From: Owenia fusiformis
Taxonomy: Eukaryota > Annelida > Polychaeta > Sabellida > Oweniidae
Assembly: GCA_903813345.2 (NCBI GenBank)
Contig: CAIIXF020000010.1
Span: forward strand, 5,633,169 to 5,697,168
Direction: 5' to 3'
DNA: 64,000 bases
In this document: piece after piece, positions 42,325 to 53,683 of the stretch
How the letters are laid out: each line of letters starts with the position of its first letter
Position numbering within the stretch: position 1 is the stretch's first letter
Translations under genes and position numbers: made by a program
The notes under the pieces: model-generated
Told to the model about the DNA's origin: nothing
The model's database searches: none
Seen by the model: the letters and a program-made list of their open reading frames with translations, nothing else

Positions 42325-44000
42325 TGTCACCACCAAAAGTGGTGACATATTGTTATGGTCTCAGTTTTTTGCGACGGCGGTTGGCGTCCGGCGGTTGGCG
42401 TCCGGCGGTTGGCGTCTGTAACAATTTCTTACAACTTCCTATAACTTAACAAATACTGTTTAGACTGACTTCAATTTTTTTCTAAATCATCTACATGTTC
42501 TCAGAAGTTCAAATCTGACTTTAGATTTGACATTTCACCTTCAATGACCTTCTCAAGGTCAAAAAGGTCTTTTTTCAACTTGCTTCAAATCTGACTTTAG
42601 ATTTGACATTTCACCTTCAATGACCTTCTCAAGGTCAAAAAGGTCTTTTTTCAACTTGCTTCACATTGACTAAATTTTTTTTCAAAATCATCTACATGTT
42701 CTCAGAAATTCAAATCTGACTTTAGATTTGACATTGACCTTCAAATCTGACTTTAGATTTGGCATTTGACCTTCAATGACCTTCTCAAGGTCAAAAAGGT
42801 CAAAAAGGTCTGTTTTCAACTTGCTTCAAATTGACTAAATTTTTTTTTCAAAATCATCTACGTGTTCTCAGAAATTCAAATCTGACTTAAGATTTGACTT
42901 AAGATTTGACATTTGACCTTCAATGACCTTCTCAAGGTCAAAAAAGGTCAAAAAGGTCTTTTTTCAACTTGCTTCAAATTGACTAAAAAATTTTTTCAAA
43001 ATCATCTGCATGTTCTCAGAAATTCAAATCTGACTTTAGATTTGACATTTGACCTTCAATGACCTTCTCAATGTCAAAAAAGGTCAAAAAGGTATTTTTT
43101 CAACTTGCTTCAAATTGACTAATTTCTTTTTTCAAAATCATCTACATGTTCTCAGAAATTCAAATCTGACTTTAGATTTGACATTTGACCTTTAATGACC
43201 TTCTCAAGGTCAAAAAAGGTCAAAAAGGTCTGTTTTCAACTTGCTTCAAATTGACTAAAAAAAATTTTCAAAATCATCTACATGTTCTCAGAAATTCAAA
43301 TCTGACTTTAGATTTGACTTAAGATTTGACATTTGACCTTCAATGACCTTCTCAAAGTCAAAAAAGGTCAAAAAGGTCTTTTTTCAACTTGCTTCAAATT
43401 GACTAAATTTTTTTTTCAAAATCATCTACATGTTCTCAGAAATTCAAATCTGACTTTAGATTTGACATTTGACCTTCAATGACCTTCTCAATGTCAAAAA
43501 AGGTCAAAAAGGTATTTTTTCATCTTGCTTCAAATTGACTAAATTTTTTTCAAAATCATCTACATGTTCTCAGAAATTCAAATATGACTTTAGATTTCAC
43601 TTTAGATTTGACATTTGACCTTCAATGACCTTCTCAAGGTAAAAAAAGGTCAAAAAGGTCTTTTTTCAACTTGCTTCAAATTGACTAATTTTTTTTTTCA
43701 AAATCATCTACATCTTTTCAGAAGTTCAAATTTGACTTTACATGTTCTCAGAAATTCAAATCTGACTTTAGATTTGACATTTGACCTTTAATGACCTTCT
43801 CAAGGTCAAAAAAGGTCAAAAAGGTCTGTTTTCAACTTGCTTCAAATTGACCAAATTTTTTTTTCAAAATCATCTACATCTTTTCAGAAGTTCAAATTTG
43901 ACTTTACAAGTTCTCAGAAATTCAAATCTGACTTAAGTTTGAACTCATAATATTGTGAGCAACTAGGTGGTGACATTTTGTCATGTTAATGCCTTGTTTT
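42325..44000 (+). repeat. Long TGTCACC element with a ten-unit array of AGGTCA-type half-sites
   Basis: Ends TGTCACCACCAAAAGTGGTG and TAGGTGGTGACATTTTGTCA. Between them about ten tandem units of 130-170 bases each carry AAAATCATCTACATGTTCTC, TTCAAATCTGACTTTAGATT and TGACCTTCAATGACCTTCTC followed by AAGGTCAAAAAAGGTCA. No coding potential. It directly follows the SINE tail. Confidence 0.88.
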
Positions 44001-44581
44001 CTCTGCGACTTGCACCATTAATATTTACATAACAGGTATGCTCATGCATAACATGTTATGCCATCTATTGAAGATTAGTAAGCATGTTGTTGAAATTAAG
44101 TTAAAGGCAGAATCTGGTCTATAGGGGTTGACAAAATTACAAGCGACATGTATGATTGACCTATCAATCTATTCATTACAATCTCAATTACAATATCTCC
44201 CAAAAGATTCACAATATGTTGTAAATTGGTGAAGTTATTAATGATCCAGAGTGCAAAAATGGGTGAAAAATGTTTAAATTCTCCCAAATAATAAGAATAG
44301 TAACCATTCTTGTAGAAAAATAATACATTATTGTAAAAATCTTTAATTTTTTCCTGGAATAAAGTATGCACTTATTGTGATTTTTAGAAAATAGACATGA
44401 CAAGGAATGACATGAGCCAAAAATACTCTAAAAATTGAAACAAATTTTTGTTTAGCCTGCTCGCTATATCTGATTCTCTCTTTAATAACTATTGTCTTAG
44501 TTAAATCTATATACTATAAGTACAATATATCTTCTAGCTATAGTCATTCCAAGGACTGGGCATTAACACTATCTTGGCTAA

Positions 44582-45132
44582 TACAGGGTGGCCAAAGAAA
44601 TTGGAAACCTTTACACCATTTTCCTCATATCTTTGTCATTTTAAGAAATAACACCCTCATATTTTACACATTAGTACATCATTCAATTTTCTACCAGCCT
44701 ACTTTATTTCATGACCATCAGATTGATAGTCACAATGTGCAGCACTTTTAAGAACATGCCCCAGTGCCCACTATTGCGCAGTAGGGAAACCTGCACATGT
44801 CTTCCAAAATGTGCCAACCTGTGGGGATATGGCAGAAATAGAGTGTATAAGAATGACCTCAGGACAATTGCAGACCTCAAAAGTGAGATCTGTATCATTC
44901 AGGTCATACCTGCTGAGTTATGCATTTGGTTCATCGACAACTGTGCCTACAGCACGATGATGGCCACAGCTGAAGCATGATGTTCAAAGTGCTGTAAAAT
45001 TGTCACATGGTAGGGTGGTAGGAAATTGAATGGTCTACAAAAATGTCCAATATCAGGGAGTCATTTCTTAAAATGACAAAGATATGAGGAAAATGCAGGC
45101 TTGCAGGGTTTCTGTTTTTTTACCACCCTCTA
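44582..45132. mobile_element. Mariner/Tc1-type MITE TACAGGGTGG...CCACCCTCTA
   Basis: Mirror arms of over 60 bases: TTTTCCTCATATCTTTGTCA and ATTTTAAGAAAT at the left, ATTTCTTAAAATGACAAAGA and TATGAGGAAAA at the right. An inner pair (ATTCAATTTTCTACCA / TGGTAGG..AATTGAAT) extends the palindrome. Confidence 0.8.
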
Positions 45133-45718
45133 TCTGTATGCATGAGCAAGCATACTTAAACCCGCACATTGCTCTAAAAAGCAATATTTCGACATACATT
45201 ATTTTTATATTTTCATACAGCCAACAAGATTACTAAAGCACTAGTGTAGTGTTTGACATGATGACGTTGACATGATTAAAAACTGTTTTTCTGCATAATA
45301 TCAAAGCAAAAACATTTAGTTAAAAAAAAACAAAAATAAAATTCACCAGTGGGATTCTAACTAATGCCGTCTACCACAAGACCAACACCAATTTATGAAA
45401 CTTAGGGAGTAATTTACGCTACTAATATTGAAAGTTCTAATTCAGTAGTGATGGTGATGTCACATTCTAAATTCAGAAACCTTCCAAAAATAATATTGTC
45501 GGCGACAATCGAAGCAATTCAAAGAACAATCCTCATAATGACACATTTATCGTGAGTATTTGTATACAAGATTTGCCCTATTTGTTCACCATTGTATAGC
45601 TATACTTTCATTAAAGCTAAAAATCTTACAGTTGGCCCTGTAATGATGTGCAGCTTTAATATTACAGTACATGTTATTAATGCGATGTCAGGATAATACT
45701 ATTATCCTTAACCTCTTA
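45133..45718. other. Intergenic, nothing identified
   Basis: About 590 bases of AT-rich DNA between two mariner-type elements. I see no gene or clear repeat. Confidence 0.5.
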
Positions 45719-47246
45719 TATAGGGTGTCCGGAAAGTAAAGATACAAATACTCTAGTTTTAAGAGATTTAGGAGTTTTGCAATGAAATTGCTACAGATTG
45801 TAGAGGAACATTATGACAATGTGTCTACCAACTCTCGTTGCATATAGTCTAAACTGGTTAGAGTTACGGTTGTCATGGTTACGGAGGTGAGAGGTATGTG
45901 GAGCAGTTCCAGAACATCGCTAAAATCTGATTAATTGCTAAATTATAACCATTTGATACAGTCTTCATCATTGTGTTTTCTATCAATGTTTTGTCTTCTT
46001 CAATTTTGTATTATTGTTGCTATTATTTTCTCTTGTGTATATTGGTGCCATTGATACATGTCAGAACTATGTTATGTCATCAGTGTAATCAAAAAAATAT
46101 TATAAAGGTGCTTAAAATAAAAGTTCCCTGGGTTAATAAGGAAAGTCAATATTCCACCTCCACAAGGCACCAATTCACAAAGCAAAGCCAACAAATCTCA
46201 AAATGGCACTAAACCATTTTGTACAATAAACCATGTTTACCTGAAAAGGCCCCTTTAGATTTTTACCTTAATGAGAACCTCAAAGCAATATTTGTTAGAA
46301 GTTCAGTATATTCAAATGAGACTCAACTGGAAGTGAATGTTATCAGCAATCTGAAGAGGAACAGCAGCGGTTTTGTCTGGTCTTTGAATCTGTGGTCAAG
46401 ATGCACCATGAACATAAAGATAATGCGGGGAACACATAATACCGGATAATAGTAGTCATGTTAAATGATAAGATAACATTAGAGTACTAATCCTCATGCT
46501 GTTGTGGGACATAATTTGATGTTTTATAGGAACAAAAATTAAATGGGTTGAGTGCCAAGATGATATGAGTAGTTTACTATTAGGATATAGTCCTGAGTAA
46601 GGACATTAGCGGTTACCGTTAGTGATTTGGTTTTCTGAATAAAAAGTCATTTTCTCCTTCCCTACCCCATTGGAGCGCCATCTAGCGTTTGGGAAGTGAA
46701 TCGGGAATAAATATTTATAGGGTAGGTCCTAATTTATCTGAAAACATGTCAGAGTTCAGTGGGAATCTCATTTTAAGCTGGCGGCGGAGTGATTTTGACC
46801 TTGGTGATTTTACCAGAATTCTCTGAGAAATCTGACGATAGAGGGGGTTAGTGTCTTCAAGTTTATTTATTTCAAAAATTCGGTGGACAACCCATGGTAA
46901 GATTGTTATAGCAGGCTAGGCGAGTCTCTCCCGAACACTGTGGTATGTTGCACTAGGCTTGGATACTAATCGTTAATAAGATACAGGGTAAAATTTTATA
47001 ATGGCCACCTATGGGAAACTCTACTGTGATCTTCAACCAATAACAATTAATTGTGACGGTGCTCCACATACCCCCAACTACCGTTACCATAACAGCCATA
47101 ACTTTTTCATTTTGAAACTATATGTCATGACAGTTACAGGATATATTGTTGAAATGTCATTTTACAATCTGTAGCAATTTCATCTCACAACAGGTAAATC
47201 TATTGAAGTTAGAGCATTTGTATCTTTACTTTCCGGACACCCTGTA
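45719..47246. mobile_element. Mariner/Tc1-like element of about 1.5 kb, decayed
   Basis: Termini TATAGGGTGTCCGGAAAGTA and TACTTTCCGGACACCCTGTA extend as mirror arms through AAAGATACAAAT and ATTTGTATCTTT. The size suits a transposase-bearing element, but only broken frames remain (see 46219-46449). Confidence 0.78.
46219..46449 (+). pseudogene. Possible remnant of a mariner-type transposase C-terminus
   Basis: A 76-codon frame inside the mariner-like element ends SRCTMNIKIMRGTHNTG. This faintly recalls the RC..CI...GGH close of IS630/mariner transposases. No DDE/D triad is visible and the upstream frame is broken. Weak evidence; it may be chance. Confidence 0.25.
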
Positions 47247-47466
47247 CATGCTATGCAGTTACCACTTGATTATTCAAATAAAAATATTTCAATTTTCTTT
47301 ATAAAAATATTTATTTCTTGTATTATTTTACAAAGCTGGAGATACACACCTATAATGCTACAATGAACTGTATATACGTAGCTTCATATGAACAATAATT
47401 GCACTTATCCTGAGTGCCGTTCTCTTGTTGACAGAATTTACAGAATATTCCTTGTAAATATACAAG

Positions 47467-47555
47467 TACAGTAGAACCTGTGTAAGTGGAACACCCTCCG
47501 TTCTGCCAAAAATTGTTCCACTTAGGAGATGTTCCACTTAGCAGGTTCTACTGTA
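47467..47555. mobile_element. Pogo/Tc1-like mini-MITE, nearly a perfect hairpin
   Basis: TACAGTAGAACCTGTGTAAG at the left, TAGCAGGTTCTACTGTA at the right, with GTTCCACTTA repeated inside. 89 bases. Confidence 0.78.
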
Positions 47556-48154
47556 CATGTATAATGCTTTGACTAGAGCAAATGAATTCCATTTTATTTG
47601 GACAATTTCTTTGAGTCTTGACCATTGGTGATACAGGTCCCTTTCAACAAATTATAATGTCAACTCTTAAATATCTCCTGGGGATTTAAAGGTTGAAGTC
47701 AAGATCAATTAATATGCTATGATGTTCAACTATAAGTCATATTTGGGTATATGTAAGGAATAATTTAACAATGTATTTATTATTATAGTTAAATTGTATG
47801 GGATTGGCCAATTAAAGAATGAGAATCACATCATGGGAATAATAACATGGACTTATTCTTAGTTTTTAAAATATTCAAGAGAATAAAAAGCAGAAATCAT
47901 ATTTTGTGATTCTAATTTTGAAGAGTACTACAATAGTAAGACCAATGCTCTGTCAATCATCACCAGTGATCCCCACACATCCATCTACCAGGCCATTTAT
48001 TCTGTCGTCACAACTTTTGCACCTCTTCTTTAAAATATACTTTATAAATGTGTGAACCGACAGAATGTTATTGTTAGGCTCAAATTTCAGCCTACTGATG
48101 TAGTATTTCAGATCTATCAAAAGTTTTAACCAGGGGTTCATTTTTGATACAATT

Positions 48155-48262
48155 GTAACTTTAGTTTGAGAAAACCATTGTCTACTTTTTGACAAACAAT
48201 AACGGCTTGCATTCAAATCATAAGTTACGACAGTTCCAAAAATGAACACCAGGGTCCAAATG
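48155..48262. repeat. Repeat with CATAAGTTACGACAGTTCC, copy 1
   Basis: Shares AAAACCATTGTCTA and AAGTTACGACAGTTCCAAAA with 48755-48860. It lies downstream of the JTB stop, possibly within its 3' untranslated region. Confidence 0.6.
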
Positions 48263-48754
48263 CTCCATCTATCCACTGAAATGTCAGTTAAATCATGATT
48301 CATAATCGATAAACCCCAGGTTTACCACAGATAAAATTAAAACTTTCATTCATAAGTATATCCCTTGTGGACTATGGTTTAAATTTAAATGGATAAATCT
48401 CCATTAGCATTGGGTTTGCTTAATTTTTTAATGGCTTTTGGTAACTTAATATATTCATGAACCATTAAAAAGTGAATAAACCCCGACTCTATTTTGGATT
48501 TATCTATTCAAAAAATGCACAATTGCATTTTGATAAACTTTAAAATTACATTTAAAAATACTATTATAGTCTAAGTATAGCCCAGAACTAAAACTAAAAT
48601 GGTGGAATTACACTTTCAATTCACCTAACATTGTATTCTTACTTTTGTTAAATGCCAATAAGATTTCTGATATCAATAATACCCACACACTGGTGTGTAT
48701 GGTAGCTCCTTTGAGGTAACACTTACAGAGCTTGGGGGCCTGAGATTTGTTTTT

Positions 48755-48860
48755 GGTACAATCATAACTTACGATACCAGGAAAACCATTGTCTATTTTA
48801 CAACGAACAATGACTTGCGACCAAATCGTAAGTTACGACAGTTCCAAAAATGGACCCCGT
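48755..48860. repeat. Repeat with GTAAGTTACGACAGTTCC, copy 2
   Basis: Second copy of the element at 48155-48262 with the mirrored ends ATAACTTACGAT and ATCGTAAGTTACGA. It lies about 60 bases downstream of the JTB stop. Confidence 0.6.
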
Positions 48861-48916
48861 ATCTTATCGCTAGTAGACCCATTATTGGAATGGACATTGT
48901 ATACTATGAACAAGAA

Positions 48917-49076
48917 TCACACTCCTGCTGCTATCTGTTGATGCACTTTATCCATAAGCCTCTTGTCTAAGTGTTTCTGTCTCATAAATACAGATCCATA
49001 TGATACTGCACCCAGCAATATCATTAACAATTCAAATGTCCAAAAATCACGTTCCTTTTTTCTGGTATTGGAGCAA
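48917..49076 (-). CDS. JTB: JTB exon 5 (membrane helix and tail)
   Basis: Acceptor ATTTATTTTCCAG, phase 2 in, TGA stop at 48917-48919. It encodes CSNTRKKERDFWTFE, the single membrane helix and the tail MRQKHLDKRLMDKVHQQI. Confidence 0.92.
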
Positions 49077-52000
49077 CTGGAAAATAAATACAAATATTCT
49101 TTAAATGGTGCGAAAAACGTTAACTTCACTAACAGCTCATATCAGATTCCTCAACACAATATGACAAATATAAGGCTGAGAATTAATAAAATCTTTACAT
49201 AAGAACTGATGACAAAATCCTCATTGAAAAAAATCTTCTATTGAAGCAATCTTCCTTTGAAGAAACAATTCACCCATCTCCCTTGAAAAAAAAGCATCCC
49301 TTCAGGAATCAGGAGAATGCAACCGGGAGGAGTTGACCAGAGAAGATTGGATCATGAGGAAATCTGAAATAGCATAAATAGTGGAGTGTGGGTGAATGTT
49401 ACCTTCTGGATACTTCCTTTTTAGAGACTGTACAGTGAATCTTCTCCCGGAAGCCTGTTGATAAACACACTGATGCATTGGACATCTGAAATTAACATAA
49501 ATAAAGATAAGATTCGCTTTTTATATGCACAGTGCTCAGCCATCAGTGCTTGGTGGGCAACATCTGTAAATGGAATTCATGGACTAATTGCAATCGTACT
49601 ACATAATGCATTAATTAAATCATTACAATCATTTGTAAAAACAAGATCCTCTTTACTCCTGCTGATGTAAATCTTGAGCAAAAATATTTTTTTATAAAAA
49701 ATATGGGAATACAACAAGCAATATGACAACAGGATGGTGCATCTGTTTAAAATTGTGTATCACCCTCCTGAAAATCTGTTTGAACACTGCCAATAGTGTG
49801 TGATATTTTGAGCAAAAATAGGTAAAACTGAGATTTAGAACCAAGTTGAGAGAAAAAATCCTGGGGAGATCAATGATACAGATTGATAATGGGTATCAAT
49901 TTGAAAAGTGAATACAATTTACACTCACTTTGGAAATATTGACATGATACAATAATATGAATTTACTTACAATTTCAAACTTTGAGCAAATTGTACATTC
50001 CTCGATGATTGTGAACGGTTCATGCTCTGCACAATTGTAATCTTTGTTGTTAGATCTGTTACCTGTAAGATAAATATCATATACTTGTGGTCATGGTATT
50101 GTTTATTGGAGGTTTTAGATATTTGAAACTCATTGAAAGAGGATATCCCAACAAGGATAGCTTGTATCTATCTACCCAAAAGATCTCACATAGACTTTAC
50201 TTCATAGACAAAAGCCTACATTTTCATTGGCAAATCATAATAAAAACATGTCAATAAAAACATGTCAATAAATTTCTATTATAATACAGGTGCATCAATT
50301 AAAGGGTTAAGGATTCTTAAATAATTTAATGTTAACTTAAACACTAACTTGTTTCATCAGGAGGATCTGTCATATTTTTCATATCCGTTGACGTGGAAAC
50401 ACTGGATTCAATTATAAGCACTAATATTGAGATCCTGGAAGTGAAAAAATTCTGATTTTAATGCACATGTACAGACTTAGGGTTTCACTAGAATTTCTCA
50501 CAACAGGCTAAATAAATGAAAACAACAGGCAAAATTAATGGAAATCATTGGGTCCATGTGCAGTATGGCAAGTGATTTTAGACAGTCATTTTATCTTTCA
50601 CCATGAGTACTTTCTGGGCATAAATAGTAAATACAGTAGTTTTCATTAAAACAATACATGTATGTTTTCTTTCAAGTTAAGTCCCCATGATAGTAAAATA
50701 GCAATCCAACTCTCTGAAAAATTATGGTTTAGGACCCAACCTTGGCACTTTTTTTTAAAATGTTAGGCTTATTTTCTAAAAAGAGGATCTTGTTTTTCTC
50801 AATTTAAATGTCTCAAAGGTTTCTTCTACACTATACTAAAAATTTCTGAAAAGGGAATGGGTATTGAAATGCGTTAAAATTAAAGACCACATATCCCATG
50901 TTATTTTCCCATAGGGAAAACTCATACTATCCATTGTTTTCAGCATAATTTTGGTCATCGAAAATTGGTATCTTCAAAACTAGACTTTCAAAACCATTAT
51001 GCTTTTGAAGAGCTTTTAGACCCCTTGTTGAATTATCTTTTCATGCAATAAAAATCAGAAAAAGAGGATCCTCTTTTAAGTAAATAGGTTCAACATTTTG
51101 AAAGAATTGTTGCCATGGGGTCCCCATTCACAATTTTTCGAATTGCTCAATTGATATTTTTATTGTCATGGGTATTTCACCTGAAAGAAAAGATATTGTT
51201 TTAATAAAAACCAATGTATTTATGCCCAGAAAGTACTCGTGGTAAAAGATATGACTGTCTAAAATTTATCACTTGCCATACTGCACATGGACCTTTAACA
51301 TAGAAAAGTTGAATAGTCCCTAAAAAAAACAGGCGATTTTGTGAAAACAACCAGTAAAATCGCCTGTTGCCTGCTGCTAATGAAACCCCTGCTAATTATT
51401 TCACTAGAGAATTCAACTAGATTTACTTAATTGGTATTTGATTGGTTCCTGAATATAGCCCAAGATAACATCTAGTCTAAAACTAATAAGCGTTAGTATT
51501 ACTTACACGGTTACTTACATGTATATATTTTTTTTTTTCCACATTAAATCTTGCATAGTAACTTAAAATGTGATGCAAATAAACAAACAAAATGATGGCT
51601 TTAGATCTGAGAAATATTCATTTTATGAATACATGTTTATCAATACATTGTCTGACAGACCTTGTCTCTTAGAAACCAACTACAAGTATGTACCACTTCC
51701 AATTTCACATTTCTGTTTACAGGCCTGTAGCCAGGCAGGTTCAAGGGTTCGAGAGAACTCCCTTGTCCAAAATTTCCATGCAGTTTTCACCATTTAGAGC
51801 ACTTTTAAGTGATTTTGGGCCCAAATTTTCAAGTTTGAGCCTCCTCTCAGAATCATTTAAAAAGTGACCACCCCCCCCCCTTGGCAAAAGCTGGCTACAG
51901 GCCTGACCGATATATAACCAAAGAAACCTTATTTATATAACCCTGCCCTGACGAACCTCCATTACATTCATAGTTCGCATAAAAAATGATTTCCAACTGA

Positions 52001-53121
52001 TGTTCCCCTGTCTCTGGCTAAATAATGACTGTAGTCCCATCTATAGGTATTGAACCAATAAGTGGCGTAGCGATCAGTCTATGATGCACCCTCCGAAAAC
52101 AGCCATGCATTTGAAGGATGAGTTTGATGAGACATATCTCTATCATTTTAACATGAATTTAATATGACAAAAATAAGTAATTTTATTATATAATTGAAAT
52201 ATTTAATATGTTACTGGATTTAAAAAATGTGAAAATTCATTCATACTTAAAAATAAACTGATCATGGCACCACCTATCTGTACGACAGTTATAGTGGAGC
52301 AGATGACAGGACACCATCAGTTCAGATGATTGACAGTGCTCTCCAGATGATTTCTTGTATGGATTGTTTTTTTTAGTGCAACATTTTAGAATTTTGTAAT
52401 TTTTTGTACAACAATTTAGGTTTTTGCAATGTTTTGCATTTTGAATTATAGAGAAGTAAATATGAATTACAAACAGGAGCGCAGTGATATCAATGTGGGG
52501 AGAGCACTGGATCATGTTGTGAGAAGTTCAATATTCCAGTAGACCTTCAATTAATGTGTTTTTCCTACATCAATATTCTGCAAGAGGCTTATATGCTCAT
52601 TTGAAGCACATCTATGATTAAACAGTAAGTCATCCATCAACCCAGCATTATTATTTAAATGCACTGAATCAAAGCTCTTTACTTACATGGACAAACCGCT
52701 ATGGTTGGTTGCATATATAAAGGTTTACATATAATATTCTACATGTCATTGTATGCAATGTAGGAAGATAAAAGTCATATTTTGTTATGAAAATCTTAAA
52801 TGTCTAAGGATTTTGGTACGAATTCAATATAGGCCCAATATATGTGTTTGTCTATATAAGATTGGCCTTTCACATTTCTCTGAATAAATAAGAACAAAGC
52901 AAAAGACTGGATTTGTGTTTATGTAACATATCATACTCTATCATATTGTAAGTTAATGACATTATTTTTATAGTTATAACCAATAAAAGGAAGGGATAAA
53001 TTTGTATACGAAATATAGGTGAAAACAAACTGGGTTAAAAATAAGTAATATGGGTTATAACTTACACAATTAACACTATGATGGATATCAGCATCCTTTT
53101 CTTTGTACAAAATTCAATCAT
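48917..53121 (-). CDS. JTB: JTB (jumping translocation breakpoint) membrane protein, five coding exons
   Basis: Exons on the - strand in order: 53066-53121, 50349-50434, 49971-50062, 49403-49485, 48917-49076. The product is 158 residues; human JTB has 146. It has an N-terminal signal peptide (LISIIVLIVISILVLI), a Cys-rich outer part (YNCAEHEPFTIIEECTIC, matching CWLVEEFVVAEECSPC), then CLSTGFREKIHC (human CGPTGYVEKITC), and a single membrane helix after RDFWTFE (human RLFWKFE). It ends with a cytosolic tail, MRQKHLDKRLMDKVHQQI (human IRQRQLDRKALEKVRKQI). JTB is reported to act in mitochondrial function and cytokinesis. All splice phases (2, 1, 0, 2) close. A possible acceptor at 53139, in frame upstream of the ATG, means a 5' untranslated or extra coding exon could exist. 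Confidence 0.9.
49403..49485 (-). CDS. JTB: JTB exon 4
   Basis: Acceptor TTAATTTCAG, phase 0 in, phase 2 out at AG|GTAACA. It reads SVCLSTGFREKIHCTVSKK, matching ECGPTGYVEKITCSSSKR of human JTB. Confidence 0.9.
49971..50062 (-). CDS. JTB: JTB exon 3 (Cys-rich region)
   Basis: Acceptor ATCTTACAG, phase 1 in, phase 0 out at ATT|GTAAGT. It encodes YNCAEHEPFTIIEECTICSK, matching the family's CWLVEEFVVAEECSPCSN. Confidence 0.9.
50349..50434 (-). CDS. JTB: JTB exon 2
   Basis: Acceptor CACTTCCAG, phase 2 in, phase 1 out at AA|GTTAGT. It reads ISILVLIIESSVSTSTD: the rest of the signal peptide and a polar spacer. Confidence 0.78.
50479..51391. mobile_element. Repeat interrupted by a nested inverted-repeat element
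   Basis: The outer parts (GGGTTTCACTAGAATTTCTC at the left, AACATAGAAAAGTTGAATAG and later CTAATGAAACCCCTGC at the right) match the uninterrupted copy at 22914-23050. It lies in JTB intron 1. Confidence 0.72.
50551..51293. mobile_element. Nested element with arms of about 100 bp
   Basis: Left arm starts GGTCCATGTGCAGTATGGCA; the right arm ends TGCCATACTGCACATGGACC. The arms stay mirrored through AGTACTTTCTGGGCATAAAT. No target duplication is evident. Confidence 0.78.
51720..51905. mobile_element. Inverted-repeat MITE with CAGGCCTGTAGCCAG terminus
   Basis: Ends CAGGCCTGTAGCCAG and CTGGCTACAGGCCTG; relative of 67-282. In JTB intron 1. Confidence 0.78.
51906..53065 (-). other. JTB intron 1, remainder: no gene seen
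   Basis: AT-rich intronic DNA with no exon-like frame that has splice support and no strong repeat signature. Confidence 0.55.
53066..53121 (-). CDS. JTB: JTB exon 1
   Basis: Starts with the ATG at 53121 (MIEFCTKKRMLISIIVLI) and ends at GT|GTAAGT, phase 2. It encodes the basic end and first half of the signal peptide. Met10 is an alternative start. Confidence 0.78.
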
Positions 53122-53331
53122 GATGATACCGGTTTCTATCTGAGGAGAAAGTCTGCAGGAATTTAAAATGTCTAATAGTGCCTAAATTATGATAGGAATT
53201 TGTATACGCTTCAATTACTTGTCTCGAATTTTGTCGTAAGTCTGTTATCTGTGTTTGACTAGACAGTGTCAGTTTTTTGTCGTACTTTGCCTAGGCTGCT
53301 GTTGATGATTTGGCAGTCTGTGACTCAGTTT

Positions 53332-53342
53332 CACTTCCGTCC
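53332..53342 (-). promoter_or_regulatory. ETS/GABP (NRF-2)-like site
   Basis: CACTTCCGTCC on the + strand is GGACGGAAGTG on the - strand, a good match to the GABP/ETS core CGGAAGTG. Confidence 0.5.
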
Positions 53343-53510
53343 ATTTTTGAAACCATAATCACATAAAATGGTACTATAGTCGTCAAGCATAAATAGATAA
53401 AATTTTATAAAATAGTTAAATCATTTGAATCGTTGAAGAAATCAATTAAAATAGTAAAATTTGCTAAACTATTTTCGGAAAATTATATCCGGATGTTGAC
53501 AAATTATACT

Positions 53511-53519
53511 TGCGCATGC
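53511..53519 (+). promoter_or_regulatory. NRF-1-like site
   Basis: TGCGCATGC matches the core of the NRF-1 palindrome TGCGCATGCGCA. It lies 86 bases before the COX5A start codon. NRF-1 commonly drives nuclear genes for respiratory-chain subunits. Confidence 0.5.
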
Positions 53520-53546
53520 TCAGAGGGAACTCTGGGACGAGGCTAC

Positions 53547-53558
53547 GCCGCCATATTG
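53547..53558 (+). promoter_or_regulatory. YY1-like site
   Basis: GCCGCCATATTG is a full match to the YY1 consensus and lies 46 bases before the COX5A start codon, a typical position near a transcription start. Confidence 0.5.
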
Positions 53559-53604
53559 ACCTTGACAGAAGTCCCGTTTTAAATTCTTCACAAATATTTT
53601 TACA

Positions 53605-53683
53605 ATGTTTCGTTCGATTGCTCAAAGGTTAGGCGCTACTGCTACAACAGTCGTTAGGTCAAATATACAAAGAACTACCCCAG
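53605..53683 (+). CDS. COX5A: COX5A exon 1 (mitochondrial targeting leader)
   Basis: Begins at the ATG and ends at CCA G|GTAATA, phase 1. It encodes 26 residues rich in Arg, Ser and Thr with no acidic residue, as expected for an import presequence. Confidence 0.9.

Larger units (their letters stand above)
53122..53604. promoter_or_regulatory. Shared JTB/COX5A head-to-head promoter region
   Basis: Only 483 bases separate the two start codons, which point away from each other. No other coding signal lies between. The interval holds ETS/GABP-like, NRF-1-like and YY1-like motifs, listed separately. A bidirectional promoter is inferred; transcription start points are not known. A possible splice acceptor for a JTB leader exon lies near 53140. 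Confidence 0.65.

Noticed and set aside
43900-44400. Possible gene between the half-site array and the mariner elements
   Set aside because: Short frames at 44096-44403 are AT-rich with no family signal or splice sites.
47953-48303. 116-codon - strand ORF downstream of JTB
   Set aside because: No recognisable protein family or splice support, and it overlaps a repeat also found at 48755-48860.
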